Assembly: GCA_021307315.1 (NCBI GenBank)
Contig: JAJSPD010000001.1
Location: 868,001 to 932,000, forward strand
Direction: 5' to 3'
Length of the DNA stretch: 64,000 nt
Source of the DNA: Bisporella sp. PMI_857
Lineage: Eukaryota; Ascomycota; Leotiomycetes; Helotiales; Helotiaceae
Positions 23,994 through 34,597 of this stretch are shown here, in pieces. The position numbers were made by a program, and so were the translations under genes. Below the pieces are notes generated by a model, which saw only the letters and a list, made by a program, of their open reading frames with translations, did not search any database and was not told the origin of the DNA. The stretch's first letter is position 1. Each line of letters starts with the position of its first letter.

Positions 23994-25463
23994 ATGGCCT
24001 CCACCGCTCTTCCTCAACGTGAGGCCCTGCGCCGAACGGCCACCCTAACCACAGCAGAGTCTGCTCCCTCTACTGCTCGAGGCTCGCCAGAAGATACCCC
24101 TAGACAATCACCCTCTTCCACCTCCCTCTCATCAATGTCCTCTCTTGATGGCGTAGACGAGAATGGCTATGGTAAACTTCTTGATACTTATGGAAACGAG
24201 TTCGAGCTTCCAGACTACACGGTTAACGATATTCGAAATGCCATTCCAAAGCACTGCTACGAGCGTTCTGGCCTACGTGGTTTAAGTTATGTTGCTAGAG
24301 ATATTGCCAGCCTCGCTATCACTTTCTCTATATTCAATAAATTTGTCACCCCCGAGTACATTCCTTCAACCCCGGTCCGAGCCCTGCTCTGGGCTGGATA
24401 TACTGTAATTCAAGGTCTGTTTGGCACTGGTTTGTGGGTTCTAGCGCACGAATGTGGTCACCAATCGTTCTCTACCTCCAAAGTTCTTAATGACACCACC
24501 GGATGGATCTGCCACTCAGCACTTCTTGTTCCATATTTCTCATGGAAGATTTCCCACGGCAAGCACCACAAGGCCACCGGAAACATGGAGCGAGACATGG
24601 TTTTCGTACCAAAGACTCGTGAAGACTATGCTTCACGCATCGGAAGAGCTGTTCACGAGCTTCACGAATTGACCGAGGAAACTCCAATTGCTACCTTTAT
24701 TCACTCCGTTGGACAACAATTACTCGGATGGCCAATGTATCTTTTTGCCAACGTCACCGGACACAACAACCACGAGCGTCAACCAGAGGGTCGTGGTAAG
24801 GGCAAGTCTAACGGCTGGTTCAAAGGCGTCAACCACTTCAATCCTTCCAGCCCATTATACGAAGCTAAGGATGCCAAACTCGTACTCTTGAGTGACGTTG
24901 GTCTTGCCATCACCATCAGCGTCTTGGTTTCTCTCTGCAAGACATATGGCTTCACCAACATGCTCGTATGGTACTTCCTACCATACCTATGGGTCAACCA
25001 CTGGCTTGTCGCCATCACCTATCTTCAACACACTGACCCTACTCTTCCTCACTACTCTGGCGCTAGCTGGAACTACGTCCGTGGTGCTGCAGCAACAATT
25101 GACCGTGAGTTTGGTTTCGTCGGCCGCACCCTTCTCCACGGTATCATTGAGACACACGTGCTTCACCATTATGTCAGCACCATTCCATTCTACCACGCCG
25201 ATGAGGCGACTGAGGCTATCAAGCCAGTTATGGGTCGTCATTACCGTGCTGATGTAGAAGGAGGAGCACTTGGCTTCTTGGAGAGCATGTGGAAAAGTGC
25301 TCGCTGGTGCCAATGGGTCGAGCCTTCCGAAGGTGCCAAGGGTGAAGGAAAGGGTGTCTACTTCTTCCGTAACCGCAACGGTCTTGGTGTTGCGCCTCTG
25401 AAGCTCAAAGAGGTTAAGTCCGTGGTCGGAAATGCGAAGGTAGGCGTCGCTGTCAATGCATAA
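23994..25463 (+). CDS. fad2: delta-12 (oleate) fatty acid desaturase
   Basis: A single exon coding 489 residues. The frame is open further upstream, but the first ATG in a good context (AAAATGGC) is at 23994. The three histidine boxes of membrane desaturases are present: HECGH at 152-156, HGKHH at 188-192 and HVLHH at 388-392; they bind the di-iron centre. Hydrophobic segments surround them, as in an endoplasmic-reticulum multi-pass protein. A Ser-rich N-terminus (about 50 residues) precedes EFELPDYTVNDIRNAIPKHC, typical of fungal delta-12 enzymes, which turn oleoyl into linoleoyl chains. A delta-15 paralogue is possible, but the overall pattern favours delta-12. Confidence 0.92.
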   Translation: MASTALPQREALRRTATLTTAESAPSTARGSPEDTPRQSPSSTSLSSMSSLDGVDENGYGKLLDTYGNEFELPDYTVNDIRNAIPKHCYERSGLRGLSYVARDIASLAITFSIFNKFVTPEYIPSTPVRALLWAGYTVIQGLFGTGLWVLAHECGHQSFSTSKVLNDTTGWICHSALLVPYFSWKISHGKHHKATGNMERDMVFVPKTREDYASRIGRAVHELHELTEETPIATFIHSVGQQLLGWPMYLFANVTGHNNHERQPEGRGKGKSNGWFKGVNHFNPSSPLYEAKDAKLVLLSDVGLAITISVLVSLCKTYGFTNMLVWYFLPYLWVNHWLVAITYLQHTDPTLPHYSGASWNYVRGAAATIDREFGFVGRTLLHGIIETHVLHHYVSTIPFYHADEATEAIKPVMGRHYRADVEGGALGFLESMWKSARWCQWVEPSEGAKGEGKGVYFFRNRNGLGVAPLKLKEVKSVVGNAKVGVAVNA

Positions 25464-26130
25464 AGCGTTAATGGCTCGTGTGAAAATTTGATAATGGATG
25501 GTACTACGTTGCGCTTGCGTTTTCCCTTTTTCAACTCGCAATTTTGCTACAGGTGTTGGGGAGTGCGATGAACTTTTTTTGTTTTTTGGGATCGATGATG
25601 GCTAAGGAAGGAAGACCAAAAGTTCCTGCAGATAGATCTGCGGTAGAGGACACTAAAAGAGAATACGGCTTTAGACCACTAGAGTGTACCGTGTATAGAG
25701 GTTATGGAGCCGCATATACAAGGTACCATCATTCAAGAACACAATTATGCCTCTTTGCTTACAATACCTTATCTATGTGCTGCTGTTTTGGAGCCTTCCC
25801 TATACGCTCAATAGATGTATTTTATGAAGATACATAGAACACTGAATGTCCTCTACGTTACCATGAATTTGTAGAATAATTTGAAATACTCAAATGTACA
25901 TATTTTATGAAGCGCGCATGTTTGATGGGAACAGCAAATGCAGAAAAATAAACATGCTGAATAGGGGTATCATTTTCTCATGTCTCATGCTAAATATATA
26001 TCCATCTCATCCAGATCCACTTCCAAAATCCAAATCCAAATCGTCTATGCTATATATCATCGTCAATCTCCTCCTCTCCTTACCACCCAAAATCCATATC
26101 CCATCTCGCTTCAGGCCATGCATCCTAGCC
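25464..26130. other. convergent intergenic, 0.7 kb
   Basis: Shared 3' flank of the desaturase and palF. No gene seen. Confidence 0.6.
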
Positions 26131-28628
26131 TCAACGTTCATACTTTGGCAACGCCTCCTCATGGGCCCTCCCCCCTCCCACCTCAAAACTTCGCGCAAAC
26201 ACCTCCTCTTCCTCCTCATTCAAAACCGGCACGCTAGGTGCATGCTGCCCTTCATTCTCCCCGTGCAATCGGCTTCCGCCCTCTCCGTTCCCCTGCTCGT
26301 CATCCGGGAAATCCGATGGCGCGCTCGCTTCCGCCAACATGCGCCGCCTCTCCAGCTCCTGCTTATCATCGGTGGCGCGAGCGCCACCGACAGGAGCAAG
26401 GTCTTCCAACGTAGGTGCCGAGGGCGCCGCCGTCGCCGTTTCCATAGGTGGAGCCGAGGGGCCTAATGGGTCCACTAGAGGATAGCGAGGAGGATAGGGA
26501 GGATCCTCAGCGTCGTAGAGATCGTCGTGTGACGGTGATTGCCCTGCCGTGGTTGGTATCTCAAGGATGGGAGTTGGGATAATGGTTCTCGGAGATGAGG
26601 GGCCGGCATCACCGTCTTGAGGCGGCTGGCTAGGAAGAAGTCGCTGCTCCGCCATCCGCAGCCTCTCCTTCTCGCCTAAGCTCTCCTCCGGGAGAATCAT
26701 CGGCGGCGGGACGTGGATCTCTGGGTGTGCAGGCGGCGGTGGTGCTTCGATGGGCGGCGGCTCCTCTGCGTATTCCCCCCAATCCTGCTGCCCATATCCT
26801 TCGTCATAATATTGATACGGATACGGCTGCTCATCTCTAGCCGATGGCTCCTCATATATCGGATCATGATGATACGAATTTACAGGACTCACGATTGTGG
26901 TATCCTGCCACTCGCTCCCCTGCATCCGCACGCTATTCCCCCGTCCTCTCTTCCGCGCAGAATCCGTAGACCCGACCACAACCTCGAATAAGCATCCGAC
27001 GACACTTTTCTCTCTTCGGATATGGTCGGTATCCACGATACTTCCTTCCATGGCAGTGAGCATATTTGAGCTTGCATCTCCTCTGGCGGCGCCAGCTCCA
27101 AAGCTAGAAGGTAGCGTAATGGTTCCTACTCTTGGGACGTGTCGTTGTTGGCCCGCAAGCTTGCCTCCGAGGTCCACGACGACTTCAACATGATACTTGA
27201 AGCTAATCATCTCTCCCGGTACGCCAGAGATGGTTGGGAACGCGTCTTCAGGCACGCGGACGGAGGCGTTGACTACTGCGGTCAGCGTTACAGGGTCGAC
27301 GAGGATCGGCGCGAAGGTTTGGGCAAGATCTTTCCGGAAGACGCTGCTTGAGCCCGCAGACGTGAGGGAAAGGCCACCAAGGCCTGTTTTCGACTTAGGA
27401 TAGTATTCTTCGTGCTTTAGTCGCTCAGCTTCTTTACCTTTGATATCCACAAATAGAGATAATGGGGGTGCGGAGTCTATCCGTCCTTGCCTGTAAAGTG
27501 TGATAATGATCCCATGCATACTTTTGATAGCTTTTGAGTGCTTGATCGACACCTTTAAAGGTAAAGCCTCACCAGGAAGACACCCGGGTTTGAGTAGCTC
27601 TATCGTCGCAGTGATGGTCTTGTCAGATGCAGACTCTCCGCTTGCATGGCTAATGGTTTTGCTAGATGACGGCACCGGCCCAAGTCGAAAGCTCAGACCG
27701 GTGCTGCTACTAGTCGAGCTTTCTGTACCAGTAACAGCGCTAACAGTGCTCAACATTTCGCTCTCCACAGGACTCCTAGGATTGTTCATATTTTCCGCAT
27801 CGCCATATTGACTCACAGACTCATCCGGAAGCGGCGAGCCCGACATCTGGCGTCCTTCATTGCTAGGCCTAGTGTCTATGCCTTCCTTCAAGGTGTCATG
27901 AGAGGCATTTTGTTTTATTCTCTCTGCTTTCTTCCGCCGCGACCTTCTTGATATGGGTTCGAGGGATATCGTACGTGGTTTTGGCGGAGTGAGGGGCCCA
28001 ATGTCAACAGTCTCTACCAGCGCGACTTTTTGGTCACAACTAGTTGTCGCAGCAATTGATGTTGGTCTTGTGATGGTTGATGTAATCATGTAGGATATTG
28101 TACCTCTTTCGAACTATTGGAAAAATCAGTCAGAGGATTGATGCGCAAACGCCGATGGCAACCTACATCGATGCTTGTCGGCAAATCTTTCTTCGGAAAC
28201 TCGAGCTCAAAATTGAACTCATATACTCCCGCATCGAGTCTACCCTCGCCACACAGGGTTAGTTCATCTTGAAAGAGTGAGGCATGCCCGTTACCAAAGT
28301 ACTGGGTTTTCCGTGAACTGCTTGATCCCGTCAACCCAGCATCGGTAGGCGGCTCATTCGCGCCATTGGGACTCTTGAACACTCTCACAAATCCATGCAA
28401 GCAGACCGTGAGATGAGTAATCCGTATAGGCTTTAGAACCGTAAGGACCACCGCTCCTTTAACTAGATCTCCTGGAGCATACTGTCGGTGAGGCTCCAGA
28501 GGCTTGATGTGAAAATCCGTCAGGTTCCGCGTCCGCGCCTTCAACGGCGATGTGAATCTCGAAAACAACGACCGGCGGGTCGAGGCAAGAGGCGACGACG
28601 ACGACTTAGGCGTACCATTCGGGCTCAT
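26131..28628 (-). CDS. palF: arrestin-like pH-response regulator palF/RIM8
   Basis: Exon 1 is 28628-28167 and exon 2 is 28113-26131 with a 53-bp intron; together 814 residues. The N-terminal arrestin fold includes RTRNLTDFHIKPLEPHRQYA, PGDLVKGAVVLTVLKPIRITH and GNGHASLFQDE. The splice joins PTSIDFERGTISYMIT, a stretch conserved in palF, followed by TRPTSIAATTSC and SPPKPRT-like PLTPPKPRTISLEPISRRSRRKK. The C-terminal half is Pro-rich, with DEQPYPYQYYDEGYG and many PP motifs. PalF/Rim8 links the ambient-pH sensor palH to the ESCRT machinery and so promotes processing of the PacC factor at alkaline pH. The Pro/Tyr-rich tail may serve ubiquitin-ligase or ESCRT contacts, as known for other alpha-arrestins. 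Confidence 0.88.
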
Positions 28629-30166
28629 GCTTTGTGTATGTTCGTTGCCAAGAGATAGATTGGTGCCAAGGTCGGGGATACTTGAGTTACACGTTTGAAT
28701 GTGGTGATTGGCATCAACACCGCCAAAAAAGCCTTCAGTGCATAAGCGGGTGAGCTAATAATATGCTATAGAAGCATGTCGAATGGTCCGCATCCCAGCT
28801 TAGAGGTGAAAAAACTTCTGGCGGTCTCGACGAGTTCCTGGCTAATGGAAAAGAAATTGATGATGTGATGGAAAGGAAGACTCGGAGGCTTTAGGTGTTG
28901 AACGCGTTCCAGGTAACAGATTTGGTGGGCAGTTAAGGCTGAGGAAATCCGGTCAGAGCGCTGGTTCTCGAAACGCCGGGGGCAGGATTTTCGACGTTGA
29001 TGCGAGTGTGATTAGTAAAATGAATAACAAAGCAGTCCGAATCAGGGAAAATAATCAATAGGTTTGTGATAGCACGGTGTAATGAATGCGCTTTGCGCAA
29101 TATTTCCGACTTAGGGACATCCTGACCTCTTGAGTGATTTGCCCCAAGACCCCTCTCTGAATATTGAAGGGGATCGTGGCGGAGTCATTTGTTAAGCTCG
29201 ATCTAGTCTAGTATGTAGCCTGGATGGGCTCTAAATAGCGAGAGGGGATATTTTATGTGGACATCCAAGGATGTTCACCCTACTTGAATCCAATGCAGTC
29301 AAACACACAATAAATTTGGGAAGCACATGGGATAAATGCTGCTGGTATCGTCTCTAGCTCGTGTGCTCATTTGGATTGTGCTCGAAAGCTATCTACCTTG
29401 TGAGCATAGGCAATGAAATGGAACCTTCCCAATGCCGAAGACGCTGAATGTAGAGTAGAGGTCCATACGGCTACATAATTCCCGTACAGGGCAGCTGGCT
29501 GCAACTACTCAAACCAGATCCATATGTGCAAATGACTCGGCAAAAGCTTGAAGATTAAGTAACCTCCCATATCTCAGATCCCATCCCTAGCTTCAACTTG
29601 GCAAATATTCAAGGTATCTGTACAACAATCCACCTTTTACTCTCGCCAGAGTAGCGAGCTTCTATGTAGTCTAGCACTCGCCAGTCAACCTATCCTTCAT
29701 AATATAGTCAGTTCAGAACCGACAAAAAGACGAAATGGAGAAGAATCTGGCTCAAGATGAACGCTGCCAAGGATCGTAGCGGTCAAAAGCTTGTCTTTCG
29801 CCAACAGGATGCGCCGAGATATCTGCCCGAATGCTTGATTCACCGTCACTTCATGGTACGTGATTGTAATTCGTGGGCCGTTGCGTACATTCACATACAA
29901 AAGCTTGCAGGGCTCTCATGGCAACACTTGCTGCTAGCCTGTCAGGTTCATTTTTTAACCGACAGCAGAGCTTCTGACGTACCATCGCGTCGAGACAACT
30001 TGCATCCTGAATCCTGACTGAAATTAGCAAACTAGGATGGGACAACTCCTTCATGTTTTTGAAACCGCAGCTTTGCATGCGCATATAATTATAACATCTC
30101 CAGTATCTCTCGGCAAATGGCAATCGATTCCGTATGTCATACTTCGTGTTACGCGGGAAGCACCCT
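28629..30166. other. intergenic, 1.5 kb
   Basis: Upstream of palF and downstream of MND1, both on the minus strand. No supported gene or repeat seen. Confidence 0.55.
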
Positions 30167-30958
30167 TCAAAGCTCAACAAGGCCCTCACCAATCACATAC
30201 TCATCACCGCACGCAGATCTATGAATAACAATTAGAACCGACAGCCATTCCTTCAACCAAAAGTTGCTGAGACTGCAAGCGCAGCGATGGGCTACGTACT
30301 TCATCACTTCTGCAGTTGTGTTTCGGTCGCCGGTAAGCTCCGCAAGCAATGACTCAAGACACTCAATTCTGTCGGTCCATCTGATGGCGCATTCCTTGAG
30401 TTTGTTCGTCTCCTCCACTCTACGAGCCACTTCGGCTGGATTTATCTGGCTATATAGTGCCAGCTCCTTATCAAGTGCCTCCGACTCCTTCCACAATGTG
30501 GCGTGGACATCAAGGAGAGCCTTCTTCCCCATCCCACCTTCGAGCGTCTCGTCATCTTCATTTCGTTTAGCTTTCTCTTCCTCGATCTGTCGTTCTGTCT
30601 CAGCAATAAACGCAACCAGCTTGTTCTCTTCTGCTTTTAAGTTGTGTAGCACGACTTCCTTTTGCTTCTTTGCGTCTGACTTGAAGCTCCAGTACCAATT
30701 TCCGCTGCCGATCTTCTCAATACGAATCATTTTCTCGTCATGAAGCGTCTGGAGGTACTCTTTAATATGCATTACGCTGATAGATCCGACTGATGGCAGC
30801 AGTTTCTCGAGCTCCTTGAGGCTGTAAACACCCATTGTGTCTTGAAACCATGTGAGGATTTTCTCTTGTTTGGCTGCGGGTGGAAGATTCTTAGGCGCCT
30901 ATGATTCGTTAGTCCCCAAAGAATTTCAAGAGAAACGGTCTATAAGTGAGTGCACCAT
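30167..30958 (-). CDS. MND1: meiotic recombination protein Mnd1
   Basis: Exons 30958-30956, 30898-30300 and 30218-30167 give 217 residues. The first coding exon is the ATG alone, directly followed by a 57-bp intron (GTGCAC to ATAG). Exon 2 then starts APKNLPPAAKQEKILTWFQD, the canonical Mnd1 N-terminus, followed by the winged-helix part (YSLKELEKLLP, SVMHIKEYLQTL) and GNWYWSF. A long coiled coil follows. The 81-bp second intron restores the conserved end DEYVIGEGLVEL. Mnd1 pairs with Hop2 and stimulates Dmc1/Rad51 strand invasion in meiosis. Confidence 0.93.
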
Positions 30959-31223
30959 TTTGCAAGTGAAGTCGAAACTTTTTTTTGGAACTGAGATTGG
31001 GATCAAGTTAAGATGGGTTTTGGATCGTGGAATATTGGGTTGTACGTGGGTTCATTCTCAAGACAGTAAGAGGCCATGGCATCGCCCAGATCAAGAAAGA
31101 ACCGCAAACCCACGTGCTACATACTACGTACTACTTTAGTCGCTTTCACAACTCGAAACAAAGCCGAATATCATGGTTTTTGAAATTGCGATTCAGGCTT
31201 AGAACGTTGTAATCTTTCCAAAG

Positions 31224-32709
31224 TTAAAGTTCCCTTAGCAATACATTTTCTTCGCCTACTATAGGGAGAGCGAAGTCAATGACAACGACATTCTTTTTCG
31301 CATCCTCAGATCCACTCGAAGCTGTTCTCGTGTAGACCGACAAAACATCAGAAAACTCCAACCTCTGAATATCCACAAGGGGTTCTCCATCAAATCCTTT
31401 GTCGCGCCAAACCTCCTCAAACTCAATACTCCCACCCAAAATCTTTGCCCTCATGATGCTTAGACTAGTCTCCATATTGCCTGGCAAGACCAAGAAAACT
31501 TGGTTCCTCCTATCTGCGCAGATACTTCCTCGTGAACCAATTTCTGTAGGTTGGGAAGTGCTGTTGACTTGTACACTTGTCCATGACCCTTCTACAGTTA
31601 GCTACTAGGTATATAGCACAAATTCTATAGTCCCTTGCCTTTAGGATCTCGATGATACACGACCCATCGTTGACTTCCACTTCTATTTTCTCTATTCAGT
31701 ACCCAGAACCCACCTTCCCAATCAGCAGCTTGCGCTTCCTGATTCAGAATCCCGCTTCCCATCGGAATCTCGAACACTCTAATACCATAAGCGCCTGGTC
31801 TTATGGTATTCACATCTTGGTTCGCAAGCACTGCCAATGTTGCACCATCAGAGTTCTTCCATGTTTCCCCCAAATCATCCGAAAAAGCATAATTGAGATC
31901 GTGGTTATTTTCCGGTCCATTTGGTCCCGCTTGCTGTTTATGTGCATTAGCAGGCGTATCGGCATCAGTCTGCACAAAGTTGCGGTAGCACCAAGATATA
32001 TGCAGCCTTCCAAGACTATAGTCTATTCCATTGATATAAGGGCTGTTGGAGATGCCAGTCAAGTGCTGGCCCAGATATGTGTAAACATGATTGCTTGCAG
32101 AATATCTATAAAGAACATCAGACCCAAGTCCCGCTTGGCCAATTCTGTACGTGAGAAGCAGATCATCTCCAATATTTGCAAATCGAGGATAGGTTACTTC
32201 CTTCATAAAGTCGTTTGAGGCGATGCCAGGCAGGCTACCTTGTGTCGTAGTAAAATTACATGTGCTCCATGAACCTATTCCTGACTTAAGAGCTATACCT
32301 TGCTCCGAAATCCTGAACCTTAAGCTGAATAACGTGAGCAGATAGTTGGGTAGAACTGAGGTTTGACTAACTCGTCACAATGGTGATCATAAGCAATGTG
32401 TACTGTCCCATCCCCACGACAGACTGCGATTGAGATGGTGTTGTGCCCATCATCCATAGTCTGATTGTAATCCTTGAACGTCAACGTCTCCCAGTTATTT
32501 ACAGTGTTTGATACTTGTGAGATTCGACGTCTTGTGATATTGACATGGCAAACACCACTCTGGTTGGCGTCAAGCGCATCCGTGTAAAAGGTTGCATACT
32601 GCCACTCTCCAAAACTCGTGATGGCATTTTGCTGGAACGAATTGGCGTTAATTCGATGTGTCCTCTCAGGATCTCTTCCAAGCACTGATTTTTGAGGAGA
32701 GTAGAGCAT
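31224..32709 (-). CDS. BNR-repeat family protein (PF15892-like)
   Basis: Exons 32709-32372, 32318-31639 and 31591-31224 give 461 residues in frame. The last intron (31592-31638, 47 bp) starts with GC rather than GT: AAAG then GCAAGG, ending CTGTAG; no GT donor closes the frame. Sequence marks include RINANSFQQNAITSFGEWQYATFY, DDGHNTISIAVCRGDG, HIAYDHHCD, GSLPG and YTYLGQHLTG. These fit the BNR_4 beta-propeller family, which includes polysaccharide lyases and related sugar-acting proteins. I see no signal peptide: the frame upstream of the first ATG soon meets a stop. So an upstream exon may be missed, or the gene may be 5'-truncated. Substrate is unknown. Confidence 0.72.
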
Positions 32710-33183
32710 AGTGAGGGTGATTTACAGATGAACCTTCATATCTAGTCAAAAATGTACATAAGTAGTCACCCACGATGCTTGAGAGGACCTGCTACTATAC
32801 TCTCCCGATCAATAGCTTACCGATGGAGTGATTCTGAGTCTTGTTAAACCGCTTATATACATCCCACTACTTACTGTAGATGGGCAACGAACTCGCACGT
32901 TAGTCTCCGAACCTCGCTTAGGTCACGCTGGCTGCCGCAAGGGAAGCTCTTTGGCTGGTGAGCTTCTTTTTCAGGGCAGCGAAGCGAGCAAGGAGCCAAT
33001 TATGTGCATTCTTTCTCGGCTTCCCCATACTTGGCGCTCAGATCAAAGAGGAGCTTGTCTCCGCAAAAAATTGATGGAGTGAGTAAAGTGAGGTCACTCA
33101 ATCTATATAAGTAATTCTTTGCTTGAAAGGCATTTTTTTGGAATTCGGAATTTGGCATCAAAAGAAAACATTCAAACCCCAAC
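32710..33183. other. divergent intergenic, 0.5 kb
   Basis: Between the BNR gene (minus) and the SDR pseudogene (plus). A short upstream exon of the BNR gene could lie here; none is clear. Confidence 0.5.
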
Positions 33184-34525
33184 ATGCAGTTTGTAATACA
33201 TCCCATAATTGGTCCTAAAAAGGAAATGCACGATATTGATGGGCGAGTCGCAAATATCACAGGTGGTGCTTTTGGCATTGGGTAGGTAGGTTTTACAATA
33301 GATACCTAGTAAGCTGATGGGTTGATACTCTTGAACAGCTATGAAATCGCACGTGCATTGTTTAAAATAAGGCGCGAGTTATTATGATCAACCGTAAAGA
33401 AGATTAGGGCAACGACTCCATCGCCAAGATCAAAGAGGAGGTTGGCGAGCACGCCTAGATCGAGTGGTTGCTTGTGACTTAGGATCCCTAAAGGAGGTGA
33501 AAGAGGTGTTCACGGGTCTTCGTGACCGTGAAAAGCGGCTAGACCTTGTATGTGCTATAACGGCTCCATTTCTATGTTCCCGACTATACTGACGCTGAAA
33601 AGGCTTATTTTAAGCGCCGGGATCAATGCGAATCAGTACGGAAAGGATGCGAATGGAATTGATAGGCATTTTGGCGTCAATTGGCTCGGCCAGTTCAATA
33701 CTACCAACCTCCTCTACCCTCTACTCCGAGCAACATCCAAAATCCCGGATACACCAGCACCTCGTATCGTATTTGAGGCTTCCGAGAAGTATCGTACTGC
33801 ACCTTCTAACGTGCATTTGCCTCACTGGACGAGATCAATGATCCGAACCTTGGCGATACTGAATTTTATGGGAGAACAAAAGTTGGCTATCATCCTAGTC
33901 GTTAAATACGGTATTTTCGAAGGGGTGATAAAAAAAAAATTGCGATAATATTTATGCGCTATTAGTGCACCTAGAGGCTGTAAGAGTCCTGAAATATTAA
34001 AAGGCTTCATAATATTGATGTTTTGAAAGGTCAATACAGCTATGCAACAACTGTGGAAAGATGCGTATCCGGGTCTTCTTTGCAAGTTGATCACCTCCGT
34101 AATGTTGGCCGGTGGACGAGATGTTGAGCAAGGTTCTTACAGTGTTCTGTGAGTCGTTGTTCTCTGACCCGGAATGAGCAAACAGATGTATCGCATCCCT
34201 GGAGTGAAATGGGTAATTAACATGTTCACGAATAGGTACACAGCAGCTGGTCCTGAAGTCGAGGAGAAAGGTTGAAATGGCTACTACCTTAACGATCCTG
34301 TGAGAACTCATTTTGCAGCCTTTTTCTCCGAGTAGCATGGCCAACGTTCATACCAATTTCTTTTTCCCTATTAACCGTTGATATTAGCTTTCGTAGGGTA
34401 TGCCTAGGAAAGAGTCGAGTCAAGCGTCTGATCCTACTTTAGGAGATGCATTGTGGGATCTCAGTGAGCGTATTATCAAAGATAAAGTTGGATCGGATGC
34501 GCTTGTAGATTGGAATAGTTCCTAA
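33184..34525 (+). pseudogene. decayed short-chain dehydrogenase/reductase
   Basis: The NAD(P)-binding start is legible (DGRVANITGGAFGIG, with the TGxxxGIG pattern), then after a plausible intron YEIARALF. Further on are pieces in different frames: SIAKIKEEVGEHA, DLGSLKEVKEVFTGLRDRE, GINANQYGKDANGIDRHFG and VNWLGQFNTTNLLYPLLR, then TPAPRIVFEASEKYR and TKLAIIL-like QKLAIILVVKYG. The end reads ASDPTLGDALWDLSERIIKD to a TAA at 34523. Stops interrupt where glutamine or tryptophan would be expected, and at least two single-base shifts (near 33373 and 33465) break the frame. The best match is the fungal retinol-dehydrogenase/WW-oxidoreductase-like SDR group. It cannot make a full enzyme. Confidence 0.85.
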
Positions 34526-34597
34526 GAGTGCTTACTTATACACTCTGGGCAGCTCTCTAGACGTGCAATGTGGTACAAATCTAATGCTTGTTGAATT

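Noticed and set aside
24987..25541. Minus-strand ORF of 184 codons
   Set aside because: Antisense shadow of the desaturase.
26713..27811. Plus-strand ORFs of 68-103 codons inside palF
   Set aside because: They are antisense to a well-supported coding exon and show no family features.
32274..32297. Possible second small intron in the BNR gene
   Set aside because: Only 24 bases and in frame; reading it as coding gives a natural protein (EQGIALKSGIGSWS).
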